Below, piece by piece: positions 55,698 to 64,000 of a DNA stretch of 64,000 nucleotides. Below the pieces are notes generated by a model. That model ran no database searches. It was given only the letters and a program-made list of their open reading frames with translations, and was not told the DNA's origin. A program made the translations under genes and the position numbers. Position 1 is the first letter of the stretch. Each line of letters opens with the position of its first letter. Source of the stretch: Suillus spraguei (Eukaryota; Basidiomycota; Agaricomycetes; Boletales; Suillaceae); NCBI GenBank assembly GCA_016800925.1, contig JABCPU010000228.1, forward strand, positions 45,654 to 109,653, read 5' to 3'.

Positions 55698-56172
55698 TGT
55701 TACAATCGTACGTGCCCCTATTCATTCTCTTACCTCATTTACCGTGTATATTACATAACATGACTCTGACTCATATGCTTAACGCATCTGTACTATAGTT
55801 GCCTTCCTCTTTTAGATACGCACTTACGTTCTCACACTTCTCTTGGTCTGTGCGCACATATTGGCCTATTTAAGCACAGTGTACTTGTAGTAGATTCGGT
55901 ACTTTAATCTTACTGGGTTTTACCTGGAATCTCCTTCGCTTAGGTCTCCAACCTAAGTCGTCTTGAATCGTCTCTAAGTCTAAGCACTCCTTAGTCTTAG
56001 TCTCTATTCTCGCGGATACCTCTTGGACTTATCCTTGAGGCTGAACCCTTGATCGTACTTGGAACGCGTTCCTTGTACTTTCACCTTGTCCTCTTCTGGA
56101 CGTTGTAAGAACTCCCAGTAGACCGCCTGTGTCTTTTCACTGTCGCTGGTGACGCCACCCCAGTTCGTAACA
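55698..56172 (+). repeat. Element B 3' LTR
   Basis: 475 bp and, as far as I compared, identical to the 5' LTR. It is followed by the AGGGT target duplication. Confidence 0.92.
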
Positions 56173-56177
56173 AGGGT

Positions 56178-57233
56178 CTTGTGTTCCCATTGGCATGGAT
56201 GGTCTGGGAGACCTCGCATCTGGTGGGATTTCCTGCTGAGTTTCATGACCTGCTTGCGCAGGTTGGTGAGGGTACGTGTCCACCATCATTTGGAGTGTGG
56301 GCAGGGTTTTGCCAGAGGTACACAGGCTTCGGTGGTGGACATGATGGCCCTTGTGACAATTTTGGCCATTTGCTGAAATTCCTCCTCTGAGGCGAGTGGG
56401 AGTGGAGGTGTGGGTGTGAGCGTGGCGCTAAGGACCTCTTCCAGTCGACCTCACGCCAATTGGAATGAGGGATGTCATCCTTTTGGATAACTGCTAGTTC
56501 AAGTGTTAGTATAATAGGGAGGTGGTCCATTTTGGGGCCTTGTTTCACTGGTTCAGTATCACATGTGATGACAGCATTGAGGGTGCCCTCTGTGCCGAGC
56601 ACATTGTCCGGCCGAGTCCAATTGCCAGTACTGTTGGATTGGAGGGTGGGGATACCGCTGGGGAGTAGCTGTAGCATAACATAGTCAGCGATCAGATCAA
56701 TAAGGGGTTGAGAGAATGGGTAGTTAAATAAATGGTGGTTGTGGATATCCTCCCACATGGGGTGATGGTGGTTGAAGTCACCAAGCCAAAGCATATGGAC
56801 ATCTGCCGTTGGGCAGAGCAGGGCGATGTTTTGGCTGAGGAAGGTCTCCATGGTGATTAGGGTATTCTGGTGGGTACAGTCATTGTAAATATTCACAATG
56901 GTGCATGCACTGAATTCACCAGTCATTTGTACAATAACCACATTGGATGACGGGAATGGGATCTGTCACCAAGTGTTTGTGTCGAGTGATGTGTTGATGA
57001 AGGTGATTGCTCGTGATTGTTTCTGAGGGTGAGTGAGATGGTTAGTGGAGTATAGGACATGCCAGCGGTGGCTGGCATGAGTGTTACGAAGAAAGTTAAT
57101 ATAGAGTTCCTGAATGATTAAGAGGTCATGGTTAGTGATATCCTGGCTATTCATCAGCAACTCTTAGGCCGCTAATGAAGCGTTCAAGTTGTGCTGCCAT
57201 ATCCGAAGACTGCCTGGGGTGGGGTTGGGTCAT
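56178..57233 (-). pseudogene. LINE ORF2, endonuclease part
   Basis: The apurinic/apyrimidinic-type endonuclease of the LINE, on minus. Readable parts are LRIWQHNLNASLAA, DLLIIQELYINF (QE near the active-site Glu; the usual QEP is QEL here), HMLWLGDFNHHHPMW (catalytic GDFN) and MDHLPIILTLEL (the DHLPI motif with the final His). Stops lie at 57164-57166 (TAA, from CAA) and 56966-56968 (TGA, from TGG). The part 56941-56243 is open for 232 codons and continues in a neighbouring frame to the element B insertion at 56177. Its role was to nick target DNA for LINE insertion. It is now inactive. Confidence 0.88.
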
Positions 57234-58190
57234 TCAGACATCAGAGTGGGGGGAGTTGGGACTAGCATTGGGGGTCAGTGGAGTAGAGGGTGAGGAGGTG
57301 GAGGAGGGGGAAGAGGGTGTGGAGGACAAAGGGGTTGATTGTGTCGTAGGAGTGGACGGGATCAAGGGAGTTGAGGGGATGTGAGAGTCTAATGGGGTGA
57401 CAGGCACAGTCACAGTTGGTTGCAGAGGGTCAACGTGTTTGAAGGATAGGGTGGATTGCTTACTGGGTAGGGGCTGGCTTGTGTTAATAGCGGGGGGTGG
57501 AGTGTGCAGCTCTGTGGTGCAGGGAGAAGAGGATTGATTGGGCATCGAGGTTGGTGCCCTCGAGGGATGAGTGGTTGGGTTCCAGGTCGAGTTGGTAGGG
57601 AAGAAGGGGAGTTTGTTCTCTGGGTATTGTTCATCCAAGGTTTTGCAATGGCAGATGAATTCTGGACACTTGCGACTCCAACTGGTATGATTTTGGCTCT
57701 TGCAGTTCACACAGCATTTGGTTCAGAATGCATTGCATTGTGCAGTCCAGTGACAACCACTGCAAGTGCCACAAACATCGTGAGGAGAGGAGCAGTTGCG
57801 AGTCATGTGCTCAAATTTCTGGCATTTGGTGCAGCGCAGGGGTTCCTTATGGTCCTTATTGACAGTATAGTGATGGGCATCAATACAGATGCCCTCCTTG
57901 AGGATGCTGTTGGCAGTTTCGACGTCCTTGATCTGGAGAAGTGCGAAGGTGGTGCATTGCTCTCTTGTACGATGTTGTGGGGGCTTGATCCAGCGAATGG
58001 ATGCTATTGAGTTGGGGGGGAGGTGGTTTTCAGCTTTGATGTGATGAGGGAAGTTGCCACATTCTATCTTGTAGGTGATCAGCAGGAATTGTATTATGAT
58101 GGAATAGGTCCTATCCTGTATGCATGCTGGCAAGTCCAGTTGAGATTCAAGCAACATACGGCCTGTAAGGCCTTTGAGCCAGCCCGCTAG

Positions 58191-59568
58191 TGTTAGCGAC
58201 CTAGCCAGGCGCTAATGAACTTGAGTGGTATCTGCGACAAGCGCTCTATCAAGAGTAGCGGCCCATGCATATCAGTCTCCTAGTGCGGAGTGCACTAGTT
58301 GCATTGGTCGGAGGTAGGTACTATGCACTGTCTCATGACCTATGTCACAGAGACGAGGTTCTTGACGACAATCAAAGACGTAGAAGCGATGAGCTTCTAC
58401 AAAGTTCGAATAGTGACAATAAGCTTATGAAAAGCTTATCGAAAGAAGTTCAGGGTCAAAGATCAAGTAGATTCAAGTTAAAGAAGTACAAAGGCTATCT
58501 GCGCGTATTTACATGTAAGATTGAAGCGGAGCACGAATACTCAAGTATCGCTAGATTAAGTATGAAGTCAGATAGCCAATAGGAAGACGCATGCTCACAG
58601 ATGAGTCAGAGGCATATGAACCAATGAATGCATGCATGTGCAAAAGGGAGTCATAGGTGCAGAGCTGAAGGTATAAAGGGTACAAGCTGTTACAGTTGTA
58701 TGTGCCCCTATTCATTCTCTCTTTGTTTCCTTACTTGTACATATATCATGTCACATGACTCTGACTCATATGCTCAATGCATCTGTACTATAGTTGCCTT
58801 CCTTATTTGGATACGCACTTACTTTCCCACGCCTCTCTTGGTCCGTGCGCACATATTGGTCTATTTAAGCACGTTGTACTTGTAGTAGATTCTTTACTTT
58901 AATCTTACTGGGTTTTACCTGGAACTTCCTTCGCTTAGGTCTCCAACCTAAGTTGTCCTTGAATCATCTCTAAGTCTAAGCACTCCTTAGTCTTAGTCTC
59001 TATTCTCGTAAAGAACCTTTTGGACTTATCCATAAGGCCAGACCCTTGATCGTACTCGGAACGCGTTCCTTGTACTTTCACCTTGTCCTCTTTTGGGCAT
59101 TGTAAGAAGCTCCCAGCAGACCGTCTGTGTCTTTTCACTGTCGCTGGTGACGCCACCCCAGTTTGTAACAGTACAAGCCAATGAGGCAATGCACGAGTCA
59201 TAGGTAAATGCAAAGGAAAAGATAAAAGGAAATACAACACCAGACGTAGTCCTTGAGCCAGAGGGCTGTTTGTGTGAACCAGGGGATAGCGCGTGTTGAA
59301 GCGCAGGGGAAGGCGTTGAACGTGACAGTGGCATTTGAGACGCAAGAAGCATGGGGAGCGCGAAGAGCATACATGAGCGCGAGGGGTACCAGAAGAGTGT
59401 GCATTTAGCAATGATGGAGGAGGCAAGCATAGGCGAGGTAGGGAGTAACGATGGCAAGCCAGACGAGGTAGTGGAGGATGAGGATGGAGGCCTCATCAGG
59501 ATGAGAGTAGATGGTGACGCATAGGAGGGAAAATGATAGTAGGGGCACAAGAAGGTGTTCTTGTAACA
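58191..59568. mobile_element. LTR-like element in LINE ORF1, itself interrupted
   Basis: The ends are TGTTAGCGACC and TTGTAACA. The target duplication GCTAG is at 58186-58190 and 59569-59573. Removing it joins NEQLA to GWLKGL in the LINE protein. Without the nested solo LTR it is about 890 bp, has a TATAAAGG box at 58672-58679 and encodes nothing, so it looks like a solo LTR of another family. Confidence 0.8.
58688..59170 (+). repeat. Solo LTR of the gypsy A/B family, nested
   Basis: 483 bp, TGTTACAGTTG..TTTGTAACA, clearly related to the LTRs of A and B, including ACTTTAATCTTACTGGG and GGAACGCGTTCCTTG. It is flanked by an 8-base direct repeat GTACAAGC (58680-58687 and 59171-59178) rather than the 5 bases seen at A and B. 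No internal region remains, so the coding part was lost by LTR-LTR recombination. Confidence 0.88.
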
Positions 59569-60551
59569 GCTAGTTGTTCATTGTCAAGTTCCACTATCAG
59601 GCTTCCATTGCAGAGCCACTGGACTGTGCGGACTGCACCTGTGGGGGTTCCCTCGCCACATATCTCAAGAAGGGTATCAGAGATGCACTTAGCAATGGTG
59701 GCATTGGTGGCTTCTGCCGGAAAGAGAGAGTGGCCTGGTGTTGGGTCAAGCAGTATCTGTTTGGCTCGAAGAGATGCTCTGGCTACCGCTTGGTCAATGG
59801 ATGGGGGAAGATTGGCAGCCGCTACTGAGCTGTAGGTGGGGAAGGCTGGAGGTGTGGCTGTTGGCTGCGTGATAACTGGTGGGGGTTGGGAGAGCTGAGT
59901 TGTGAGGTTGTTGAGACGATCTTGAGTGAATTCGGGGGATGGCATGAGAAGCTTGTATGAGTTGTTGCAGTCCTCAATGGACTTGTATAGGGTGTCCACC
60001 GCATCCTCAATGTGTTCAGCTGCAGTCTTAAAATCATTCTTGTCTTCCTCTTTTTCCTGTTCCATTGCATCATGAAGTTGCTTTGAATGTGCCAGTGTTC
60101 CTTTCAAGGTTTCTGCAGTGGTGTGTATGGAGGCTACTTGAGGGGTGATTGCTGCTATGACATTGTTCATGATGTTGGTCGAGAGGGAGTATGTGAGTTG
60201 TTCGGCTGCAGCTTTAGCGACAACATCTGCTATTTCCAAGGCAGCTTGCTGTTTGAGAATGAAGGCTACAGCTCTGATGGCATTGGTGACGGCAAGTGGG
60301 ATGGGTTTGGCCATTTGGGTGACTTGGAACAGGATGTCTGCCAGGTGGAGCAGGGATATAGGTTCATCAGCCTGGCAAAGGAGAACACTAGTGAGATACT
60401 TCTCGGCCGAGCTCAGACTCGTGACTGCTCCTGGTAGCGCCTCAATATTGTCCTGCAACATCTGATTCCTTTGGGCAGTGTGGGTACGATTAGTTGTGTG
60501 AGGTAGTGTAGTTGGTTGGTTCTTTTTCTCTGGCACTTTAATGGGCACCAT

Positions 60552-60730
60552 AGGCTGTGGGGTTAGTATCTAGGATTTGTTTTTTGTGTTTTTTATTGGT
60601 TTTCAAGATAAAGCTGGGTCAGTTGGTGACGCCATTGGGCACGATGTCCTGGTGTGGTGTCCGGGGTCCTGATTCGGGGTGCCACTTAGTGTGGGACTAA
60701 GAGGCGATTCCTTCGCGCTTGAGGCTGCAG
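60552..60730 (-). other. LINE 5' untranslated region
   Basis: Non-coding sequence upstream of LINE ORF1. The exact 5' end of the element is not visible. I set 60730 because the sequence beyond reads into the adenylate-forming enzyme relic. Confidence 0.45.
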
Positions 60731-60824
60731 ATCATATGTCAGTGAAGGTCATTTAAAGATGGAAACATAAGTACGCACAGGATAGCATTAATGGAAGTAC
60801 TGCCGATGTCGAAGAAGTTATCAC

Positions 60825-61300
60825 TCAGCATATATCTTGGTGAGCGCTTTCTCTGTCCTGGTGGATAGGGCGACAAAGTAAACACGTGCCTGATAGCTTA
60901 CCGAGAGTGGCCTTCTCCATCTGGTTCACAGGGATGATGCGAGGTGGCAGGGCGATCATCTTCACAGAGATATACCACAGGGCCCAGTGCGTGGCGAAAA
61001 GCTTTGTAGAGGCATCTGCTCTATCGAGATCAAAAGTTGGCGAGTAGAAGATAATGAAGTCTTCGGTCTCTTGGTCAGGAATGCGGTAGGAAGCAACAGT
61101 GAGGAATGAGTACGTGACCCCGTATGTGGTCTGCAGGTAGGTTTCGAGATCAGTGATACTATGAAACACTACGGTATCCTTGATATGACTGCTGAGCCAT
61201 TCTTGTCGCTCGATGATGCCAATATGGTTAGTGTGGTACCAGCCGCCTTCAACAAAGCTAGACGATGTAGCCCCGATGATGTTGTAATAACTTATTTTGT
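60825..61300 (-). pseudogene. Fragment of an adenylate-forming enzyme (ANL superfamily)
   Basis: Read on minus from about 61300: SSSFVEGGWYHTNHIGIIER, then IKDTVVFHSITDLETYLQ, GVTYSFLTVASYRIPDQETE, DFIIFYSPTFDLD and PVNQMEKATLGKLS. This is the hinge and C-terminal part of the adenylation domain found in basidiomycete NRPS-like reductases and acyl-CoA synthetase-like proteins. The usual TGD before the hinge reads TNH, which would remove the ATP-ribose-binding Asp. The final Lys in the MEK-x-TLGKLS region is kept. The larger N-terminal part (AMP-binding core) is absent, cut off near 61300. A possible intron follows LGKLS. It is most simply a gene relic. Confidence 0.7.
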
Positions 61301-62342
61301 AAAATGCCCATCAGTGAATTGAGAAGTCCTTGATATTGTACCCGTGGAACTTACAGAATGTGATATAAATTAGTGATGTTCCGGTCCGGTTTGGGCTCAA
61401 AGCCCCGGCTTAGGCTCGGCCTAAAGTGGAGTAGCGGAATCAGTTTCACCATGCAGAAAGTATGAAAGCCCGGACGGAGGACCTCTAGCACTCTTGTCTG
61501 TGTATTTGTGTTTACTAATTCATACCTATATTGAACATGACATTGCGGTGAATGTTATGTAAGTCAATACGCACGTCAAATCCATGTACGATCACAATAA
61601 TGCATATGTCAATAATACTGAAGTTTACCTGCTAGTACCGCAACGGTTCACGGCGACCAATTTAGGATCTTCGCGGACGCATGTGAGGAACTTCTACTTC
61701 ATCACCGCAAGATCCTCCAAGAGAATCACTCCGAGTCTTCCAGTCCATTCTCCTTTTTTGCTGCTCACAGATGACGAAGCTTCGCTCCTCAAATCTCTAG
61801 CATCAGCAAAGACTGCACTCCAAAATCTTGGTACGCCGCGGACATGCGATGATCAATCACTAATCTCTCCTACATTGACGACAGACGTTCCTTGTCGAAC
61901 GTTGTATCCCTTATTCTGCCAAGGTTTTCCAACGTACGCGTAGCGAATGTCACTCAATCTTGCAGTTGCGTTGCTGGACGCTGATGGCCCTTCAAAGCTT
62001 CAAGCTCAAGTATTATACTGAGTCCATGTTGAAATTGTAGCTTATTCGATTTCTTTATTGACGTTTTTCAGGTGGTCTTGTACATGTACATGTCCATTCC
62101 GACCATATTGATCTACACGCTTGCCCACTCCTCATCTTTAGTGATGATCATGAGAATATTCACCACCAAGTCCAACGAACAAGTTCGCACACATTTGTTT
62201 CGCAGCAAACTGAATTCGGTTTCTCAATGTCTGTTGTGGTTCTAGTGTTACATAGTGTGAGTCAAACATGTACATATTTGCGCTAACGCCGAATCTTGTG
62301 GTTCGCTTTCCTCTATCACATCAATCAAGCTCATTCCACCTT
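61301..62342. other. Unassigned, about 1 kb
   Basis: A GC-rich patch at 61380-61430 (GTTCCGGTCCGG, CCCCGGCTTAGGCTCGGCC) looks like the end of a small repeat element. A 119-codon frame at 61584-61943 on plus has no domain that I know. Earlier exons of the aldehyde dehydrogenase relic may lie near 61960-62030 but could not be confirmed. Confidence 0.4.
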
Positions 62343-63120
62343 AGACCAACGAGAACAAACTAGCTCGTACCAAACATGAACCTATAGGTGTTGTGGTAAG
62401 AGTTTTTCTCAATGTTATTTGAATATGATCTCAGTTCATGCCCTGGGTCAAATTACTCCATGGAATGTTTCGAGTGAGCGGATTCAAAGAGCACGCCGGA
62501 CTAAAGCTTACATTGACTAATGTCTTCTCTTTCTCTCAAGATCGCTTCTGCGCTGACCACCGGCAACATATCGTCTTGAAGTCTTCTGAACTTACGCCGC
62601 TTTCTGCTCTTCTCATCTGTACTCTGATCGAGGAGGCAGGCTTTCCTCCAGGTGTCATCATCGTGAACGGATATAGTTCAACACCAGGGCAAACAATCTC
62701 TGAGCACCCTCTTATCGAAAAGTAGCATTCGCTGGTAGTGCTTTGACGGGACGGGAGATCATGGGCTATTCGTGGTATCTAGTATGTTGCCTCCTTTGCA
62801 TGACTTATGCTAATTCTCATCGTCGTTGTGGCGTTAATCACGGCCAGAATTTTTCTGCAGGCTCTCGTATCTTTGTTCAAGGGGGGATATACGACAAGTT
62901 CTTGGACCACTTCACAGAGCAGACATGCGCGATCGAGGTTGGCGATCCCTTTTTACCCCACACGTACGAAGAGCCACAGGTGTCCAAGACTCAATTCCAG
63001 GTTCGTTTATCCAATTTTATTATAAACGTACTTTGACGCCTGTAAAGCGCAGCATGGAATACATAACCTCTGGCAGGAACGATGGTGCTACAGTACACCT
63101 TGGTGGCAAGCAGATTCTCC
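62343..63120 (+). pseudogene. Aldehyde dehydrogenase relic
   Basis: Readable blocks, in order: TNENKLARTKHEPIGVV, GQITPWN (after an intron), IASALTTGN, IVLKSSELTPLSALLICTLI, EEAGFPPGVIIVNGY, EHPLIEK, AFAGSALTGREIM, NHGQNFSAGSRIFVQGGIYD, and MEYITSGRNDGATVHLGG. These are NAD(P)-dependent aldehyde dehydrogenase motifs. At the catalytic cysteine (GQxC) there is Phe. The segment with the catalytic glutamate (ELGGK) is missing between 62760 and 62830. Frameshifts occur near 62562 and at the TAG at 62723-62725. The C-terminal third is absent after about 63120. The gene is dead. Splice sites partly survive, so it decayed from a normal intron-bearing copy, not a processed one. Confidence 0.8.
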
Positions 63121-64000
63121 AAGAGCGTCCATTGAGTTAACTATTTTCACGTGTCAGTGTCTACATTGAGATGTCAAAAGCTGGAGGCCAGACGCTGCGA
63201 CAAAGAGATATAGACTGATCTTTTTCTCTCCCTCTAAGTTACCAAGGATGAAGTTCTTGGGCATAGACGCGTGGATATGACTTCCACATGAAGGTCTATT
63301 TGATATAGAACTCGGAATTCACCCGCATCAATTGCATTTGTTGTAACATGACAGGAAATACAATGATAATACACGTCCATCACACACCGGCGGTTTGGGG
63401 ATTTTGCCTTGGGCAATATTTTAATCGAAATGAGAATAAATAATTAGCCATTCGCACTTTGAATTTTACTACTGGGATAACGGCAAATTGCGACTGAGGG
63501 CAAAATGCGAATGCAATACAACCCATTTTGACCAATATTTTCAGTCCGGTCTAGTATTTAAAGTTTTCCGCCGGGAAAATGACAATGCAGATATTAAACT
63601 TTGCAATCCAATTTTGTCTGAAGGAAAATACAAAATTTGAGGCGCATAAAATGGTCGGTAAAATATCATATAATGACTGACATTATATTCCCGTTGCAAG
63701 TATAAATTTTCACAATGGTAAAATTTGATTGCGAAAACAAGAAATTTTATAAATAGTAAAATGACCTGCGCATCCGGCGGGCATTCATCGCGCGCTCATA
63801 AGGAATCCATCGGGCATTGATCGGGCAGTACAACTCGGGCATTTTGGCATTCAGAACACGCGAGAACGAAATGCTTATTTTGTGCAGTAATGGCAAGGAG
63901 TAAATACAGGCTTCCAAAGGTACTATACTAAATGTCATTGGTTGAAGGAGGCAAGATTTTCTAGATCAAGATTACTGAGGGTCTCAGCGTTACCCTCTGA
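63121..64000. other. AT-rich sequence, no gene seen
   Basis: From about 63420 the sequence is rich in AAAT/ATTTT motifs with recurring AAAATGCGAATG- and GCGGGCATT-like words. No coding frame or terminal repeat pair could be fixed. It may be part of a non-autonomous transposon that continues beyond the window. Confidence 0.45.

Larger units (their letters stand above)
48528..56172 (+). mobile_element. Ty3/gypsy retrotransposon B (chromovirus type, very recent)
   Basis: LTRs of 475 bp at 48528-49002 and 55698-56172 appear identical, so insertion was recent. The AGGGT target duplication is at 48523-48527 and 56173-56177. The order is gag, pol (protease, RT, RNase H, integrase with chromodomain) and third ORF. 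It still has the integrase core that element A lost, but gag has one stop and pol has two single-base frameshifts. It could have been copied in trans by an active relative, or the lesions could be sequencing errors. Confidence 0.95.
57234..60551 (-). pseudogene. LINE ORF1 (Gag-like protein with three CCHC knuckles), split by an LTR insertion
   Basis: It begins at ATG 60551 and is open to the insertion at 59568. It reads on from 58185 (AGWLKGLTGRMLLESQLD) after removal of the 58191-59568 element, then to the stop at 57234-57236. The N-terminal part is helical (about residues 20-210, coiled-coil-like near 145-190), followed by a Pro-rich linker. The C-terminal part has a fold region (DRTYSIIIQFL) and three zinc knuckles: CTKCQKFEHMTRNC, CGTCSGCHWTAQC and CVNCKSQNHTSWSRKC. 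A Ser/Thr/Pro-rich tail follows. One TGA at 57723-57725 replaces a probable TGG between knuckles two and three. The protein would bind LINE RNA. The last codon is followed at once by ATG (TGAATG), but the endonuclease is in another frame. Confidence 0.85.
38110..60730 (-). mobile_element. LINE (non-LTR retrotransposon) split by four insertions
   Basis: One element, read right to left: 5' region 60730-60552, ORF1 (gag-like) from 60551, then ORF2 with endonuclease, reverse transcriptase and RNase H down to about 38140. Four insertions interrupt it: 58191-59568, 48528-56172, 47484-48429 and 40235-47326. Removing them restores a continuous protein reading across each junction, and each insertion has a short target duplication. 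The LINE itself would be about 5.5 kb. It resembles basidiomycete LINEs with RNase H (Tad1/I-like groups). An internal deletion near 39700 removes the middle of the reverse transcriptase, and several stops are present, so it is dead. Confidence 0.9.

Noticed and set aside
58265..58582. 105-codon plus frame before the nested solo LTR
   Set aside because: It lies inside a solo-LTR-like element with TG..CA ends and is interrupted by other signals. It shows no domain.
1..64000. tRNA genes, rRNA genes and CRISPR arrays
   Set aside because: I looked for B-box-like GGTTCRANYCC words, cloverleaf pairs and evenly spaced repeats and found none convincing.

Overview
The window is a repeat-rich stretch of a fungal genome, most likely an Agaricomycete (mushroom-forming Basidiomycota). 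The signs are short GT..AG introns of about 45-65 bp in nearly every gene, a multi-exon class III GH18 chitinase with a C-terminal chitin-binding module, an Argonaute, a Plavaka-type transposase, chromodomain Ty3/gypsy elements, an RNase H-bearing LINE, and a relic of a basidiomycete-style adenylate-forming enzyme. No prokaryotic feature, rRNA, tRNA or CRISPR array was seen.

Layout. 1-5,300: sparse sequence with a small secreted cysteine-rich protein gene (minus), a 292-bp insertion with an 8-bp target duplication, and an internally deleted pogo/CENP-B-like transposon (3557-4796). 5,309-7,276: GH18 chitinase (minus). 9,338-21,350: a family of multi-exon four-helix membrane proteins (one on plus, two tandem copies on minus, perhaps a fourth distant relative), a Ser/Pro-rich conserved gene (11,103-12,385) and several tandem duplications. 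21,927-25,026: intact Argonaute (minus). 25,980-27,852: a second, inverted copy of the small secreted protein segment, followed by a broken Tc1/mariner element. 28,428-35,707: a near-perfect 7.28-kb palindrome (two 3,583-bp arms, 114-bp loop). Each arm carries a gene for a secreted 52-residue knottin-like peptide and a second small two-exon gene.

35,830-37,876: Plavaka transposase relic. 38,140-60,730: one LINE of about 5.5 kb (minus strand) opened by four separate insertions: two Ty3/gypsy elements (A and B), a 946-bp LTR-like element and a 1,378-bp LTR-like element that itself contains a solo LTR of the A/B family. Each insertion has a target-site duplication, and the LINE reading frame can be followed across all of them. 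60,825-63,120: relics of an adenylate-forming enzyme and of an aldehyde dehydrogenase. The last 0.9 kb is AT-rich and shows no gene.

How it fits together. Most of the right half is transposon on transposon. Many inactivating changes there are CGA to TGA, CAA to TAA or TGG to TGA transitions, as expected from decay of methylated cytosine. The Argonaute has all four expected catalytic residues and lies about 3.4 kb from a palindrome that, if transcribed through, would fold into a long RNA hairpin. Both gypsy copies keep an intact third ORF of exactly 489 codons between pol and the 3' LTR while gag or pol is broken, and their primer-binding site matches their own predicted mRNA 5' end (Tf1/sushi-type self-priming). 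The knottin-bearing palindrome and the gypsy third ORF are the most promising less-described features.
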